This document shows positions 25,122-33,499 of a stretch of DNA of 64,000 nucleotides, one piece after another. Position 1 is the first letter of the stretch, and each line of letters starts with the position of its first letter. Source of the stretch: Mycobacterium paraffinicum (lineage in GTDB: Bacteria > Actinomycetota > Actinomycetes > Mycobacteriales > Mycobacteriaceae). The notes beneath the pieces are model-generated. The model saw nothing but the letters and a program-made list of their open reading frames with translations, searched no databases and was not told where the DNA came from. Where the stretch lies: positions 124,001 through 188,000 of the forward strand of contig NZ_MPNT01000001.1 of NCBI RefSeq assembly GCF_001907675.1, read 5' to 3'. Made by a program: the position numbers and the translations under genes.

Positions 25122-25348
25122 TCTGATTGGGCCTCGAACAGCACGATAATGTTGTCCTCCAACGTATTTTCGACGACTCGGCCGACGGTGCCGGGGGCCG
25201 GTTGAGGCCCGGATACCAACACTTGCAGCCGCCCGTCGGAGGTGTCGACCCAGGCGACGCTGTAGCCGTCCTGACCGTACCCGGGGATCGGTGACTTCCC
25301 GGGAACGAAGGCCGACGCCCACACGGTTGCGGGGCGATCATCGGACAT
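25118..25348 (-). CDS. small DUF35 OB-fold protein
   Basis: A 76-residue protein consisting only of an OB-fold-like strand pattern (VWASAFVP, YSVAWVDTSDGRLQVLVSG, GTVGRVVE, IIVLFEA). It lacks the N-terminal rubredoxin-like zinc ribbon seen in the longer DUF35 protein at 55410. The start overlaps the end of the double CoA-transferase by 11 bases, and its stop overlaps the thiolase-like start (ATGA). DUF35 proteins bind acyl-CoA and form complexes with Cys-less thiolases such as Ltp2, which is the inferred role here. Confidence 0.85.
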   Translation of the reverse strand: MSDDRPATVWASAFVPGKSPIPGYGQDGYSVAWVDTSDGRLQVLVSGPQPAPGTVGRVVENTLEDNIIVLFEAQSE

Positions 25349-27473
25349 TAGTCATGCCTCCTTCGTGCGCGTTTGCGTTGCCCAGGGCCGGCGGCGGCAT
25401 GAGCGGGACAGGTCCTTGACCGACGAACCGCCATGGCAACCCAACCAGGCGACCGGTACCGATGTCCGGGTCCGGGTGAACGACCTCGGGGAAGAATCCG
25501 CGAATCGCCAGATGCGGATCCGCAACCAGGTTCTCGGCCCGTTGCACCGCCGCGGCGCGCAAACCGGACGCGCTCAGACGCGCGGCGACATCGTCTGCCG
25601 ACGCGGCGGCAACCAGGCCCGCCAGCATCTCGACCATTGTTGGATGCCGCAAATCATCGGATACTGCAGTGATCTCCGCCAGGCGTGTCCACTCATCGGG
25701 CTCCGCGATTTCAACGGCGACCCAGCGGCCGTCGCCGGCGCGATAAACGCAGCGATGCACGCAATCTCCTGCGTCGCGGCTATCCGGAGCGGCGGCTGCG
25801 GCGACGAACTCGGCCACAGTGGACGCGACGACCTCAGCCATAGAGAGATCGACGGTGGCGCCGGTGTCACGCGCCGGGCCGACGGCCCACGCGGCGACCA
25901 CGGCGGCGGCCACGACCGAGGACAGCGGGTCGGCGATCACGGTGCCGAGCCGCGCCGGTGCTCCATCCGGTCCGACGGTCAGTCCGGCCAGCCCTCCATA
26001 AGCCTGAACATTGTTGGCGTAGACCCGATATCCGGCCATGGGGCCTTCCGAGCCGAAGCCGGAGACCCGAAGGGCCAGCCTCCCCGAGCCGGCCACGTCG
26101 GCCGGGTCCACCTTAAGTCTGGCGAGTCGCGCGCTGCCGACGTTCTCGATGAGGACGTCAACGTCGGACAACGCCGCGGCGACGTCGTCCGCGGCGCGGT
26201 CGGGATCGATCAACAAGCTCTGCTTGGAGTGATTGGCCACCGCGAAATACGCACCGCGGTCGACGCCGGGCTTACCCCGGGCAAAGGGGCCCGTACGCCG
26301 GTAGATGTCGAGGCGCTGAGGATCTTCGAGCCGCAACACCCTGGCGCCCATCGCGCCGAGCAGCGCACCGACGATAGGCCCGGCCAAGACGTGGGTCAGC
26401 TCGGCGACCCGCAAGTCGCTCAGGCGGCCGGTGCGACAGTGATCCGACCTGTGTCCAACGTAGGTGAGCCACGGCGACTCGAGCACGTGGAGTTCGACAC
26501 CGCCGAGCTGCGCCGTCGAGAGAGTGCCCCGGAAGGCGAATTGCGGTGATTTCAGGATCTCCTCGGCGGCATTCACCGGTGTCGACGGCACGCCGTGCGC
26601 CTGCAGCGTTGCCGCGCATTCCTCCTTGTCGTGCGTTGCCGCCCATGCTGTTACGTGTCGGTTGATCAGATCGGCGTGGTCGATGCGGGCCTCGCGTTCG
26701 TCGAGACCGGTGGCCCAGGCCGGATGGCCCAGCGCCGCAAGCAGTCCACGCCACTGGTGGTTCTCGACGGCGGTGATGCGGACCAGACCGTCGCGGCAGG
26801 GAAAGAGTCCAGACGGCGCGACGTAACGCCCGCTGCCGGCCCTTCCCGGGCACCCATAGAGCACGTGCGCGCATTCAGGAAGCGCCGCGGTGAACGCGAC
26901 CGCCTCCTGTACCGACACGTCGACGAGCACCGGGCCGTGGCCGTCGTTGCGCCGATCGAGGCCGTGCAGTGCCGCCAGTGCCGTGACGGCTCCCGCCGCC
27001 TTGAGCGCGACATGGCCCGGCGCCGGTACGGGCGCTCCGTCGGACCCCTCGATCGTCGCGAGCATGCCACCGGCTGCCTGGGCGACGAGCTCGCCGCCCG
27101 GCTGCGACGACCGCGGCCCGTCAAGGCCAAACGGGCTGACCGTCACGACGACCGCGTTCCCTGCAACCGGTGGCGTGACGGCACGGCCATGATCGACGAT
27201 CACGATGTCGTGAGCGCCGATCAACGCTGAGAGGTCCGTCGGTGGTTGGACGATTCGCTTGCCGCGATCAAGGGTGAGGTCGACCGCGGCGACCGCTCCG
27301 GCCGGGGTCCCGATCACAGGCCCCGCCCGACGAGGTGCGCCGGCACTAACCACCTTCGTCGCTTCCGCACCGAGGCTGGCCAGCAGCGCCGTGGCGGCCG
27401 AACCGGCGATCCCGTCGCCGAGTTGGAGCACCCGCACACCCGTTAGGAAACCCGTTTCGCCCCTTGGGGTCAC
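25338..27473 (-). CDS. double-domain CaiB/BaiF CoA-transferase
   Basis: A 711-residue protein made of two complete family III CoA-transferase domains. Domain 1 (about 1-335) starts with LTGVRVLQLGDGIAGSAAT and contains GPVLVDVSVQEAV. Domain 2 (about 348-711) starts with LSDLRVAELTHVLAGPIVG and contains GATVDLSMAEVV. The start is a GTG at 27473 overlapping the FadE stop as GTGA; the frame is open further upstream but only as antisense of FadE. Single-domain family members are interlocked homodimers, so this fusion may be an internal pseudo-dimer with specialised halves. It presumably loads CoA onto the acid that the two neighbouring FadE proteins oxidise. Confidence 0.92.
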   Translation of the reverse strand: MTPRGETGFLTGVRVLQLGDGIAGSAATALLASLGAEATKVVSAGAPRRAGPVIGTPAGAVAAVDLTLDRGKRIVQPPTDLSALIGAHDIVIVDHGRAVTPPVAGNAVVVTVSPFGLDGPRSSQPGGELVAQAAGGMLATIEGSDGAPVPAPGHVALKAAGAVTALAALHGLDRRNDGHGPVLVDVSVQEAVAFTAALPECAHVLYGCPGRAGSGRYVAPSGLFPCRDGLVRITAVENHQWRGLLAALGHPAWATGLDEREARIDHADLINRHVTAWAATHDKEECAATLQAHGVPSTPVNAAEEILKSPQFAFRGTLSTAQLGGVELHVLESPWLTYVGHRSDHCRTGRLSDLRVAELTHVLAGPIVGALLGAMGARVLRLEDPQRLDIYRRTGPFARGKPGVDRGAYFAVANHSKQSLLIDPDRAADDVAAALSDVDVLIENVGSARLARLKVDPADVAGSGRLALRVSGFGSEGPMAGYRVYANNVQAYGGLAGLTVGPDGAPARLGTVIADPLSSVVAAAVVAAWAVGPARDTGATVDLSMAEVVASTVAEFVAAAAAPDSRDAGDCVHRCVYRAGDGRWVAVEIAEPDEWTRLAEITAVSDDLRHPTMVEMLAGLVAAASADDVAARLSASGLRAAAVQRAENLVADPHLAIRGFFPEVVHPDPDIGTGRLVGLPWRFVGQGPVPLMPPPALGNANAHEGGMTNVR

Positions 27474-28555
27474 GTCACACGCTCCCGGGTCTCGGTCGCC
27501 GGGTGACGCGCGGCCAGCCACCGTGTGGCCACGTCTCGGTGATAGACGCGGGTGCCCAGGTTCGCCGTCGCGGTCGCCGCGCGGCGCAGGTGAATGTGCG
27601 CGTCGTGCTCCCAGGTGTAGGCGATTCCCCCGAATACCTGGGTGGCGCCCTCCGGCACCGCCCGCAGCGCGTCGATGCCCCAGTAGGCGGCGAGCGATAC
27701 CAGGGCCGCGGCATCGGGATGCTGCTGCTGGCAGGCGTCGGCGGCCCGGTTGACGAGCGCACGCCCCACTTCGATGGCGCACCGCTGGTCGACCAGACGG
27801 TGTTTGATCGCCTGGAAGGCGCCGATCGGGCGGCCGAAGGCGACGCGCAGCTTCGCATATTCGGTTGCGGCGTCATTGGCGGCCGACGCGATGCCGACCA
27901 GTTCGGCCACCTGAGCGACACAACTCCGCAGAACCGCTTCGCGGTGGCGACGTCCGGCGCACTCGCCCGACTCGATGACCCGAATTGGCGTGTCGTTCAA
28001 TGTGATTCGTGCTGCCGGGTTGTGGTCGAGCGGGGTCACTTGTTCGCAGAGTACGCCCGGCGCGGTGGGTTCGACCGCGCCCAGAACGGTGGCGGCCCCG
28101 GTGCCCGCGCACACGACCAACCTGGTGGCGACCGCGCCGTACGGCACGAGCGGCCATACCCCCGAGACACCAGTCGCGCCACGTTCGCCGCGCTCGAGCA
28201 GCAACAGGCTGACGCCGTCGGCGCAGCGGTCCTCACACCATCCGGCCACCGCCGCCGCGGCGAGCGGGACGGGCGCCGACGCGACGCCGGCGGCCTCGGC
28301 CAGGACACACAGTTCGCGAAGGCCACCCCCTCCCCCGCCGCCGGTCTCGCTGACCAAGACGTCGGCCCATCCCACTTCGGTGATGGTCTGCCACAGCTTG
28401 GGGTCGAACACCGCGCCCGGGCCGTCGAGCAAAGCGCGAAATGCCCGAGTCGACCATGCCCTTCGCAGGATGTCATCGGCAGACGCGCGCAGCCTGCCCA
28501 GTTCCTCTGCGCTCCGGGCGATGTCGCTCAACGACGACAGGCCGTCAGGGGTCAC
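27470..28555 (-). CDS. acyl-CoA dehydrogenase (FadE-like), WEH-type subunit
   Basis: A 361-residue acyl-CoA dehydrogenase-like protein with the C-terminal motif VFGGIAYTWEHDAHIHLRR near residues 308-326 and the helix FGRPIGAFQAIKHRLVD near 242. A Gly-rich loop, ETGGGGGGGL, lies near 70. The GTG start at 28555 lies inside the end of the neighbouring FadE gene (11-base overlap), so the pair is strongly coupled. It resembles FadE28-type subunits that supply the catalytic Glu to an alpha2-beta2 heterotetramer, with the gene at 28545 as partner. Confidence 0.91.
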   Translation of the reverse strand: MTPDGLSSLSDIARSAEELGRLRASADDILRRAWSTRAFRALLDGPGAVFDPKLWQTITEVGWADVLVSETGGGGGGGLRELCVLAEAAGVASAPVPLAAAAVAGWCEDRCADGVSLLLLERGERGATGVSGVWPLVPYGAVATRLVVCAGTGAATVLGAVEPTAPGVLCEQVTPLDHNPAARITLNDTPIRVIESGECAGRRHREAVLRSCVAQVAELVGIASAANDAATEYAKLRVAFGRPIGAFQAIKHRLVDQRCAIEVGRALVNRAADACQQQHPDAAALVSLAAYWGIDALRAVPEGATQVFGGIAYTWEHDAHIHLRRAATATANLGTRVYHRDVATRWLAARHPATETRERVT

Positions 28556-29738
28556 GGGGCAACCCCAACAGCTTCTCGGCGATAACGTTGCGCTGGATCT
28601 CCGATGTCCCCGCGCCGAACGTCGCGGCCCGCATCAGCAGGTAGCTCTGTGCGACGTTGCCGTTCTTCGTCGCCCCCACCGAGCCGCGCTCCAGCGTTCC
28701 GGCCGGTCCGGCGAGGTCCAGGCCGAAATCGGCCATCGCCTGGTCGACCTCCGAGGTCAGCAGCTTGGCCACCGATGCTTCGGGGCCGGGACTGATACCA
28801 CGGACGCCCGCGGCGGTTGCCTGCGCCGAAATTTGACGCAACGCCTCTACTCGCGCGGCGAAACCGACGATCCGATCAGCCACGTAGCCGTCATCGCGGC
28901 CCGGCTGCCCCAGCGCTCCCCGTTCTTGTGCCATCCGCACGAGGATTCCCAACCGCCGTTCGATGCGGTGGGTGCGGCTCTGCCCGACGCGCTCGTAGCC
29001 CAGCGTGGATTTGGCCACCTGCCAACCACCGTTCAGCGGCCCGAGCAGGTTGGCGACCGGCACCCGCACCGAATCGAAGAACACCTCGTTGAACTCGGCC
29101 TGTCCGGTGATCTGGCGGATCGGGCGCACTTCGATCCCGGTCGTGTTCAGGGGCACAAGGATGTAACTGATCCCCTGGTGTTTGGCCGCTGTCGGATCGG
29201 TGCGCGCCAGGATGTAGATCCAGTCGGCATACTGCGCCTTTGACGTCCAGATTTTCTGGCCGTTGATGATCACCTCGTCGTCGCACAATTCGGCCCTGGT
29301 CTTCAGAGCGGCGAGATCGCTTCCGGCGTCGGGCTCGCTGAATCCCTGACACCAGACTTCCTCGCCCGACAAGATTTTCGGCAGATAGCGTCGGCGTTGC
29401 TCGTCGGTACCCCACTGAATGATGGTGGGGCCGAGCTGGTTGACGGCGCTGCGGTTGATGGGCTCTGGTGCGTGCGCGGCGGCCATCTCAGCATTGAAGA
29501 TGAGCTGCTGCACCGGCGTGGCGCCGCGACCCCCGAACTGCACGGGCCAAGAGATCGCTGCCAGGCCGGCATCGTGAAGCCGACTCTGCCACAGCCGCAT
29601 TCGCTGCAGCCGGTCGCCCTCGGAGCGCCCGGAGCCGCGAACGTCTGTCGTGAGTGCGGACGCCAGGAAGGCGCGAACCTCGTCGCGGAACTGCTGATCG
29701 GCCTCGGTGAGGACGACCCCGTAATCCGGTTCGCTCAC
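28545..29738 (-). CDS. acyl-CoA dehydrogenase (FadE-like), IQR-type subunit
   Basis: A 397-residue acyl-CoA dehydrogenase with FSEPDAGSDLAALKTRA near residue 135, WTSKAQYADWIYILART near 168, and C-terminal FGAGTSEIQRNVIAEKLLG. The GTG start at 29738 overlaps the amidohydrolase stop (GTGA). The catalytic Glu position of medium-chain enzymes is not Glu here, consistent with reliance on the adjacent WEH-type FadE. The operon context (amidohydrolase, FadE pair, CoA-transferase, DUF35, Cys-less thiolase, P450) points to stepwise shortening of a branched or cyclic acyl-CoA. Confidence 0.93.
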   Translation of the reverse strand: MSEPDYGVVLTEADQQFRDEVRAFLASALTTDVRGSGRSEGDRLQRMRLWQSRLHDAGLAAISWPVQFGGRGATPVQQLIFNAEMAAAHAPEPINRSAVNQLGPTIIQWGTDEQRRRYLPKILSGEEVWCQGFSEPDAGSDLAALKTRAELCDDEVIINGQKIWTSKAQYADWIYILARTDPTAAKHQGISYILVPLNTTGIEVRPIRQITGQAEFNEVFFDSVRVPVANLLGPLNGGWQVAKSTLGYERVGQSRTHRIERRLGILVRMAQERGALGQPGRDDGYVADRIVGFAARVEALRQISAQATAAGVRGISPGPEASVAKLLTSEVDQAMADFGLDLAGPAGTLERGSVGATKNGNVAQSYLLMRAATFGAGTSEIQRNVIAEKLLGLPRDP

Positions 29739-31045
29739 GCCCCACCGCGAAGGATCGACGCCATCCGCACCTTCATGTCGCCGTAGGTGATCGCGGTGGC
29801 GCCCGCCCTGGGTGCGCGGCCCGCATCCACCTTAGGCGCCGACAGATCGAGGTCGGCGATGTTTTCCCGCAGCGCCGCGACGGTGCAGTTTTCCCTGCCT
29901 CGTCGCTCGACGCCCGTGTATCCGAAGGCGCGGGCGGCATTTCGCCAGGTGATGGCCTCGACCTCGTCGGGTGTGCAGCCCTCCAACTGGGCGGCGAGCT
30001 GCTCGGGCGCATCCGGCCAGCTGCTGTCCGAATGCGGGTAGTCCATCTCCCAGCAGATGGTCTCCACTCCGATGCGCTCCCGCATCTCGATGCCGACCCG
30101 GTCGCGGATGAAGCAGGACATGAAATTGCGGCGATACACGTCGCTCGGGCTCAGTCCGTCACCCAGGTCGTCCCCCGTCCAGGCCCGCTGGCGCGAGTAG
30201 ATGTCCTCGAAGCGCTCTAGCAGGAACGGAATCCACCCGATGCCGCCCTCCGACAACGAAAACTTGATGGACGGGAATTTCCGCACAATCGGCGAGAACA
30301 ACAGGTCGGCCACGAAGCGCTGGGTATCGATCGGCAGCATCGAGTTATAGGCCAGATAGGTGGTCAGGTCGGACGGCACGGGCAACCCGCCGCCAGTGCC
30401 GATGTGGATGTTCACCACCGTGTTCTCTTCGCAGATCGCGTCCCACAGCGGATCCCAGTGCGGATCCTGCCAGGGTGGCTGCCCGTAACTTCCGATGTGC
30501 TGCGGAGCCGTCACCGCGCGGCAGCCCCGCCCCGCCAGGCGCCGCACTTCGGCCGCGGCCAGGGCCGGGTCCCACAACGGCAGGATCCCCATCGGGATGA
30601 ACCGGTCGGGGTGCCGGCCGCACCAGTCCTCGATGTGCCAGTCGTTGTAGGCGCGCACCATCGCCTCGGACACGTCGCGGTCTCCGCGGTACGTGAACAG
30701 CGCGCCAGAGATGGTGGGGAACGACGGAAAGCACAGGGAGGCAAGCACACCGGAGGCATCCATGTCGTTCACCCGTGCGTCGACGTCGTAGCACCCGGCC
30801 CGCATGTCGGTGAATCGCGAGGGCTCGAATCCCCATTCGTCATTGGGCCGGCCCGCAACCGCGTTGAGCCCGATGTTCGGCAGCTGCAGACCGTCGTACA
30901 CCCAGAAACAGACGCCGTCGGCGTCCTCGACGATGCGCGGCGCGTCGTCGGCGAAGCGACTGGGCACTCGGTCGACGAACATGTCGGGCGGTTCCACGGT
31001 GTGGTCGTCGACGCTGATGAGTACCAGATCGAGAGGATCAATCAC
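29735..31045 (-). CDS. amidohydrolase family 2 protein (metal-dependent TIM-barrel hydrolase)
   Basis: A 436-residue amidohydrolase_2 protein, related along its length to that at 9697. It shares SVDDHTVEPPDMFVDRVP, NIGLNAVAGRP, LCFPSFPTISG, LSEGGIGWIPFLLERFE and WEMDYPHSDSSWPDAP. The metal-ligand Asp/His motif at the N-terminus is intact. The start is GTG at 31045. The operator at 31059-31087 begins only 13 bases upstream, leaving no clear ribosome-binding site, so a leaderless transcript is plausible. It is the first gene of a seven-gene minus-strand operon. Its substrate, and whether it hydrolyses or decarboxylates, are unknown. Confidence 0.93.
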   Translation of the reverse strand: MIDPLDLVLISVDDHTVEPPDMFVDRVPSRFADDAPRIVEDADGVCFWVYDGLQLPNIGLNAVAGRPNDEWGFEPSRFTDMRAGCYDVDARVNDMDASGVLASLCFPSFPTISGALFTYRGDRDVSEAMVRAYNDWHIEDWCGRHPDRFIPMGILPLWDPALAAAEVRRLAGRGCRAVTAPQHIGSYGQPPWQDPHWDPLWDAICEENTVVNIHIGTGGGLPVPSDLTTYLAYNSMLPIDTQRFVADLLFSPIVRKFPSIKFSLSEGGIGWIPFLLERFEDIYSRQRAWTGDDLGDGLSPSDVYRRNFMSCFIRDRVGIEMRERIGVETICWEMDYPHSDSSWPDAPEQLAAQLEGCTPDEVEAITWRNAARAFGYTGVERRGRENCTVAALRENIADLDLSAPKVDAGRAPRAGATAITYGDMKVRMASILRGGA

Positions 31046-31058
31046 TTGAGAAATCCTA

Positions 31059-31087
31059 AACTATTAGACACTTTCTGTCTAAGTGTG
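31059..31087. promoter_or_regulatory. A-type operator, site 6
   Basis: The centre TTAGACA-N5-TGTCTAA (31064-31082) is a perfect palindrome with 7-base arms. With the outer half-sites it reads AACT-N4-GACA-N5-TGTC-N4-TGTG. It lies between the SRPBCC gene (stop at 31088) and the GTG start of the amidohydrolase (31045), so it should control the seven-gene operon. Confidence 0.65.
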
Positions 31088-31519
31088 CTATCCCGTTTCG
31101 CGCGCTAGGGCGAAGTCTTGAACCCAGCCCGCCATCAAGCCGTAGACGGACTCCATGGCATCGCGTGCGGCGGAATCATCACCAATGGGTTCGTAGTCGA
31201 TGTCCCAGATCACGATTGATTCCCCCGCGGCATCCGCGCTCTCGGAGACGGTGTTCACCGCCACGAAGCGACTGACCGGCATCGGATTGTTGGCGATCTC
31301 ATACGACAGCGCGCGTTCGTCGGGCTTGATCCAGATGAGAGTCTCGACGACCGGCTTCTCAGTGCTCGCAGCGATGAACCGCCGCATACCGGGCCCTTCG
31401 CCCTCGACCCTGACATCGCTGGGTCCGGGGATCCAATCGACGTTGCCGAAGTCGGCAAGAACGGCCCACACCGCGTCCGGTGGCGCGGCGAGCCGCTTGG
31501 TGACCGTGAATGTTGGCAT
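31088..31519 (-). CDS. SRPBCC family protein
   Basis: A 143-residue START/Bet v1-like (SRPBCC) protein beginning FTVTKRLAAPPDAVWAVLADFGNVDWIPG, the usual N-terminal strand-helix signature. A long C-terminal helix follows (ARDAMESVYGLMAGWVQDFAL). These proteins form a hydrophobic cavity and act as cyclases, lipid carriers or ligand binders. The ATG at 31519 is clear. It is read towards the amidohydrolase operon, with the site 6 operator in between. Its own promoter region is shared divergently with the crotonase at 31596. Its ligand is unknown, perhaps a hydrophobic intermediate of the pathway. Confidence 0.87.
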   Translation of the reverse strand: MPTFTVTKRLAAPPDAVWAVLADFGNVDWIPGPSDVRVEGEGPGMRRFIAASTEKPVVETLIWIKPDERALSYEIANNPMPVSRFVAVNTVSESADAAGESIVIWDIDYEPIGDDSAARDAMESVYGLMAGWVQDFALARETG

Positions 31520-31534
31520 TCGCCGACCGTATCA

Positions 31535-31563
31535 CCAGATGTGACAGTTGATCGACTAGTGTA
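31535..31563. promoter_or_regulatory. A-type operator, site 7 (degenerate)
   Basis: Reads CCAG-N4-GACA-N5-TCGA-N4-TGTA. The string ACTAGTGT followed by CTT aligns with the right part of site 1 (ACTAGTGT then TCTTTTG). A further GTAC-N4-GTAC palindrome overlaps it at 31561-31572. It lies between the divergent SRPBCC (31519) and crotonase (31596) genes. This is the weakest member of the family. Confidence 0.4.
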
Positions 31564-31595
31564 CTTATGTACCGCCGACGCGCGAAGGAGGGCGG

Positions 31596-32492
31596 ATGGA
31601 CACCGACACCGCCGCTGAGGGCCAATTCGAGGTCGACGAGGACTGGGTCCGCTATGAGGTTGTCGAACCGCACATCGCGCAGATCACCATCAACCGGCCA
31701 GAACGGCGAAACGCCATCCTGTCGCCCGGAATGCATCAACTCTTCAAGGAGCGGCTGGACCGCGCCGAAGACGACGACGAAGTCAAGGTCGTCATGCTGC
31801 TGGCCGAGGGCAAGGACTTCTGTAGCGGCGACGACGTGCGCCGACTCCCGGTGGAAGAAGCGGGACTGCGCAAGGGCAAGCGATTGCCGCAGACCGCGCG
31901 CCTGGGCAACGCCCGACGCCTGCACCGGCACCTGACCAATTGGCTGGAGTTTCCGAAGACGGTGATCGCCGGCTGCCAGGGTGCCACGCTGGGTGCCGGG
32001 ATGAATCTGGCCCTGGCCGCCGACATTCTGGTCGTCGCCGACGACATGTACCTTGCCCGCCCTCAGGCGCGCATCGGGTTCGCGGGCTTTTCCACGGCCA
32101 TGCCGCTCGCGCTGCTCAAACTGGGACCCAACCGCGGCTATGAGGCGATGATCACCGGGCGCAAGGTGACCGCAAACGAACTGCACGAGTGGGGGGTAAC
32201 CACGTCGGTGGTGCCCGCCGAGCGGCTCCGCGACGAAGCGTTGCGGTATGCCCGCGCAATCGCTCACCACTCGGCCGACGGCCTGATGGTGGGAAAGCAC
32301 GCTCTGATCGCGTTCTGGCACGCCGTCGGGATGGCGCAGTTCGGTGACTGGGTTCCGATGGGCCACACGGTGTTCAGCAACCTCATGTGGCGCGAAGACG
32401 AGTTCAACTTCATGAAGGAACGCGGCGCCCGCGGCGGCCGGGAGGCGATGGCCGAGTTGGAGCGCCGCTATGCGGAGTGGGGGTTCGAGTAG
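31596..32492 (+). CDS. enoyl-CoA hydratase/isomerase family protein (crotonase)
   Basis: A 298-residue crotonase with an N-terminal extension of about 20 residues and a longer C-terminus than usual (ending RRYAEWGFE). The oxyanion-hole motif is DFCSGDDVRRL near residue 72 and GATLGAGMNLA near 130. The second catalytic Glu of hydratases is absent (RIGFAGFST). AAGGAGGGCGG before the ATG at 31596 fixes the start. It is a single gene followed by 76 bases holding the site 8 operator. Hydratase, isomerase or ring-cleaving hydrolase functions are all possible. Confidence 0.91.
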   Translation: MDTDTAAEGQFEVDEDWVRYEVVEPHIAQITINRPERRNAILSPGMHQLFKERLDRAEDDDEVKVVMLLAEGKDFCSGDDVRRLPVEEAGLRKGKRLPQTARLGNARRLHRHLTNWLEFPKTVIAGCQGATLGAGMNLALAADILVVADDMYLARPQARIGFAGFSTAMPLALLKLGPNRGYEAMITGRKVTANELHEWGVTTSVVPAERLRDEALRYARAIAHHSADGLMVGKHALIAFWHAVGMAQFGDWVPMGHTVFSNLMWREDEFNFMKERGARGGREAMAELERRYAEWGFE

Positions 32493-32501
32493 CCCGAACA
32501 A

Positions 32502-32530
32502 AACAGCTGTACAGATATTGTATGGGTGTT
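32502..32530. promoter_or_regulatory. A-type operator, site 8 (best match)
   Basis: Reads AACA-N4-TACA-N5-TGTA-N4-TGTT: all four half-sites are perfectly symmetrical, making this the model of the family. It lies 38 bases before the ATG of the SDR-Rieske operon at 32569 and just after the stop of the crotonase gene. Confidence 0.75.
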
Positions 32531-32568
32531 CTGTATGCTCGTACTAGGGCGAGGCCACGAGGAGCTGA

Positions 32569-33480
32569 ATGACGATGGGTGTGTTGGACGGACGGACCGC
32601 ATTGGTAACGGGCGCCGGGCGGGGGATCGGCGCCGCGGTGGCCGAGGGCTTGGCAGCCGAGGGCGCGACGGTCCTGGTCTCCGATGCGGGCGTCGGCGTC
32701 GACGGGACCGGACACGACTCCGGTCCGGCCGAGAGCGTCGCGGCGGCGATAACCAGCCGTGGCGGCAAGGCATTCGCCGATACGACTGACATCACCGACT
32801 TCGCCGCATGCGCGGATCTCATCGCCCACGCCGCAGAGACGCTCGGAGGCTTGGACGTCGTGGTGAACGCCGCTGGGATCCTTCGCGACGGCATGGTTTT
32901 CAAAATGAGCGAGCAGGACTGGGACGCGGTGGTGTCTGTGCACCTCAAAGGAACGTTCAATGTCACGCGCCACGCGGCCGCCTGGTGGCGGGAAAACCGG
33001 GGCGGGCAGTACCGGCTGATCACCTTCACGTCGATGTCGGGGTTGCAGGGCGCGCCGAGCCAGCCGAACTACGCCGCGGCCAAGATGGGCATCGTCGGCC
33101 TGACCTTTTCGTGCGCAAACGCGCTGCGCAACTACGGGGTGCGCTGCAACGCCATCGCGCCGATCGCGGGCACCCGGATGACGCAGGGCATCAAAGGCGG
33201 CGGCAGCATGGATTACTCGGACTCGAACGTTCGCCTTTCGCCAAAGAATTGCGTGCCTCCGGTCGTGTATCTGGCCAGCGAGCAGTCCGACTGGCTCAAT
33301 CGTCGCGTGATCTTCGCCGGCAACGGCAGGATCAGCCTGATGTCCAATCCAGTCGTCGAACGGGAGATCGTGTCGACGTCGGGGACGTGGGACATCCCGA
33401 CCGCGTTCGCCGAGATCGAGTCGTCGTTCAAGGAAGCGGTGCTGTATCCCAACATCTTTGACAAGCCACCGTCCAGCTGA
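32569..33480 (+). CDS. SDR family oxidoreductase (3-hydroxyacyl-CoA dehydrogenase-like)
   Basis: A 303-residue SDR with TGAGRGIG near residue 16, NAAGILRD near 100 and PNYAAAKMG near 165 (catalytic Tyr-Lys). It resembles the dehydrogenase part of multifunctional enzyme type 2, which oxidises (R)-3-hydroxyacyl-CoA. A close paralogue sits at 47267, sharing AGILRD, GAPxQPNYAAAKMGI and the ERSDW/EQSDW segment. The C-terminal third (from about 235) is longer than in classical SDRs. The start at 32569 is preceded by GAGG; the Rieske gene follows 19 bases downstream in the same operon. Confidence 0.9.
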   Translation: MTMGVLDGRTALVTGAGRGIGAAVAEGLAAEGATVLVSDAGVGVDGTGHDSGPAESVAAAITSRGGKAFADTTDITDFAACADLIAHAAETLGGLDVVVNAAGILRDGMVFKMSEQDWDAVVSVHLKGTFNVTRHAAAWWRENRGGQYRLITFTSMSGLQGAPSQPNYAAAKMGIVGLTFSCANALRNYGVRCNAIAPIAGTRMTQGIKGGGSMDYSDSNVRLSPKNCVPPVVYLASEQSDWLNRRVIFAGNGRISLMSNPVVEREIVSTSGTWDIPTAFAEIESSFKEAVLYPNIFDKPPSS

Positions 33481-33499
33481 GCCGACGAAGAGTGAGACA

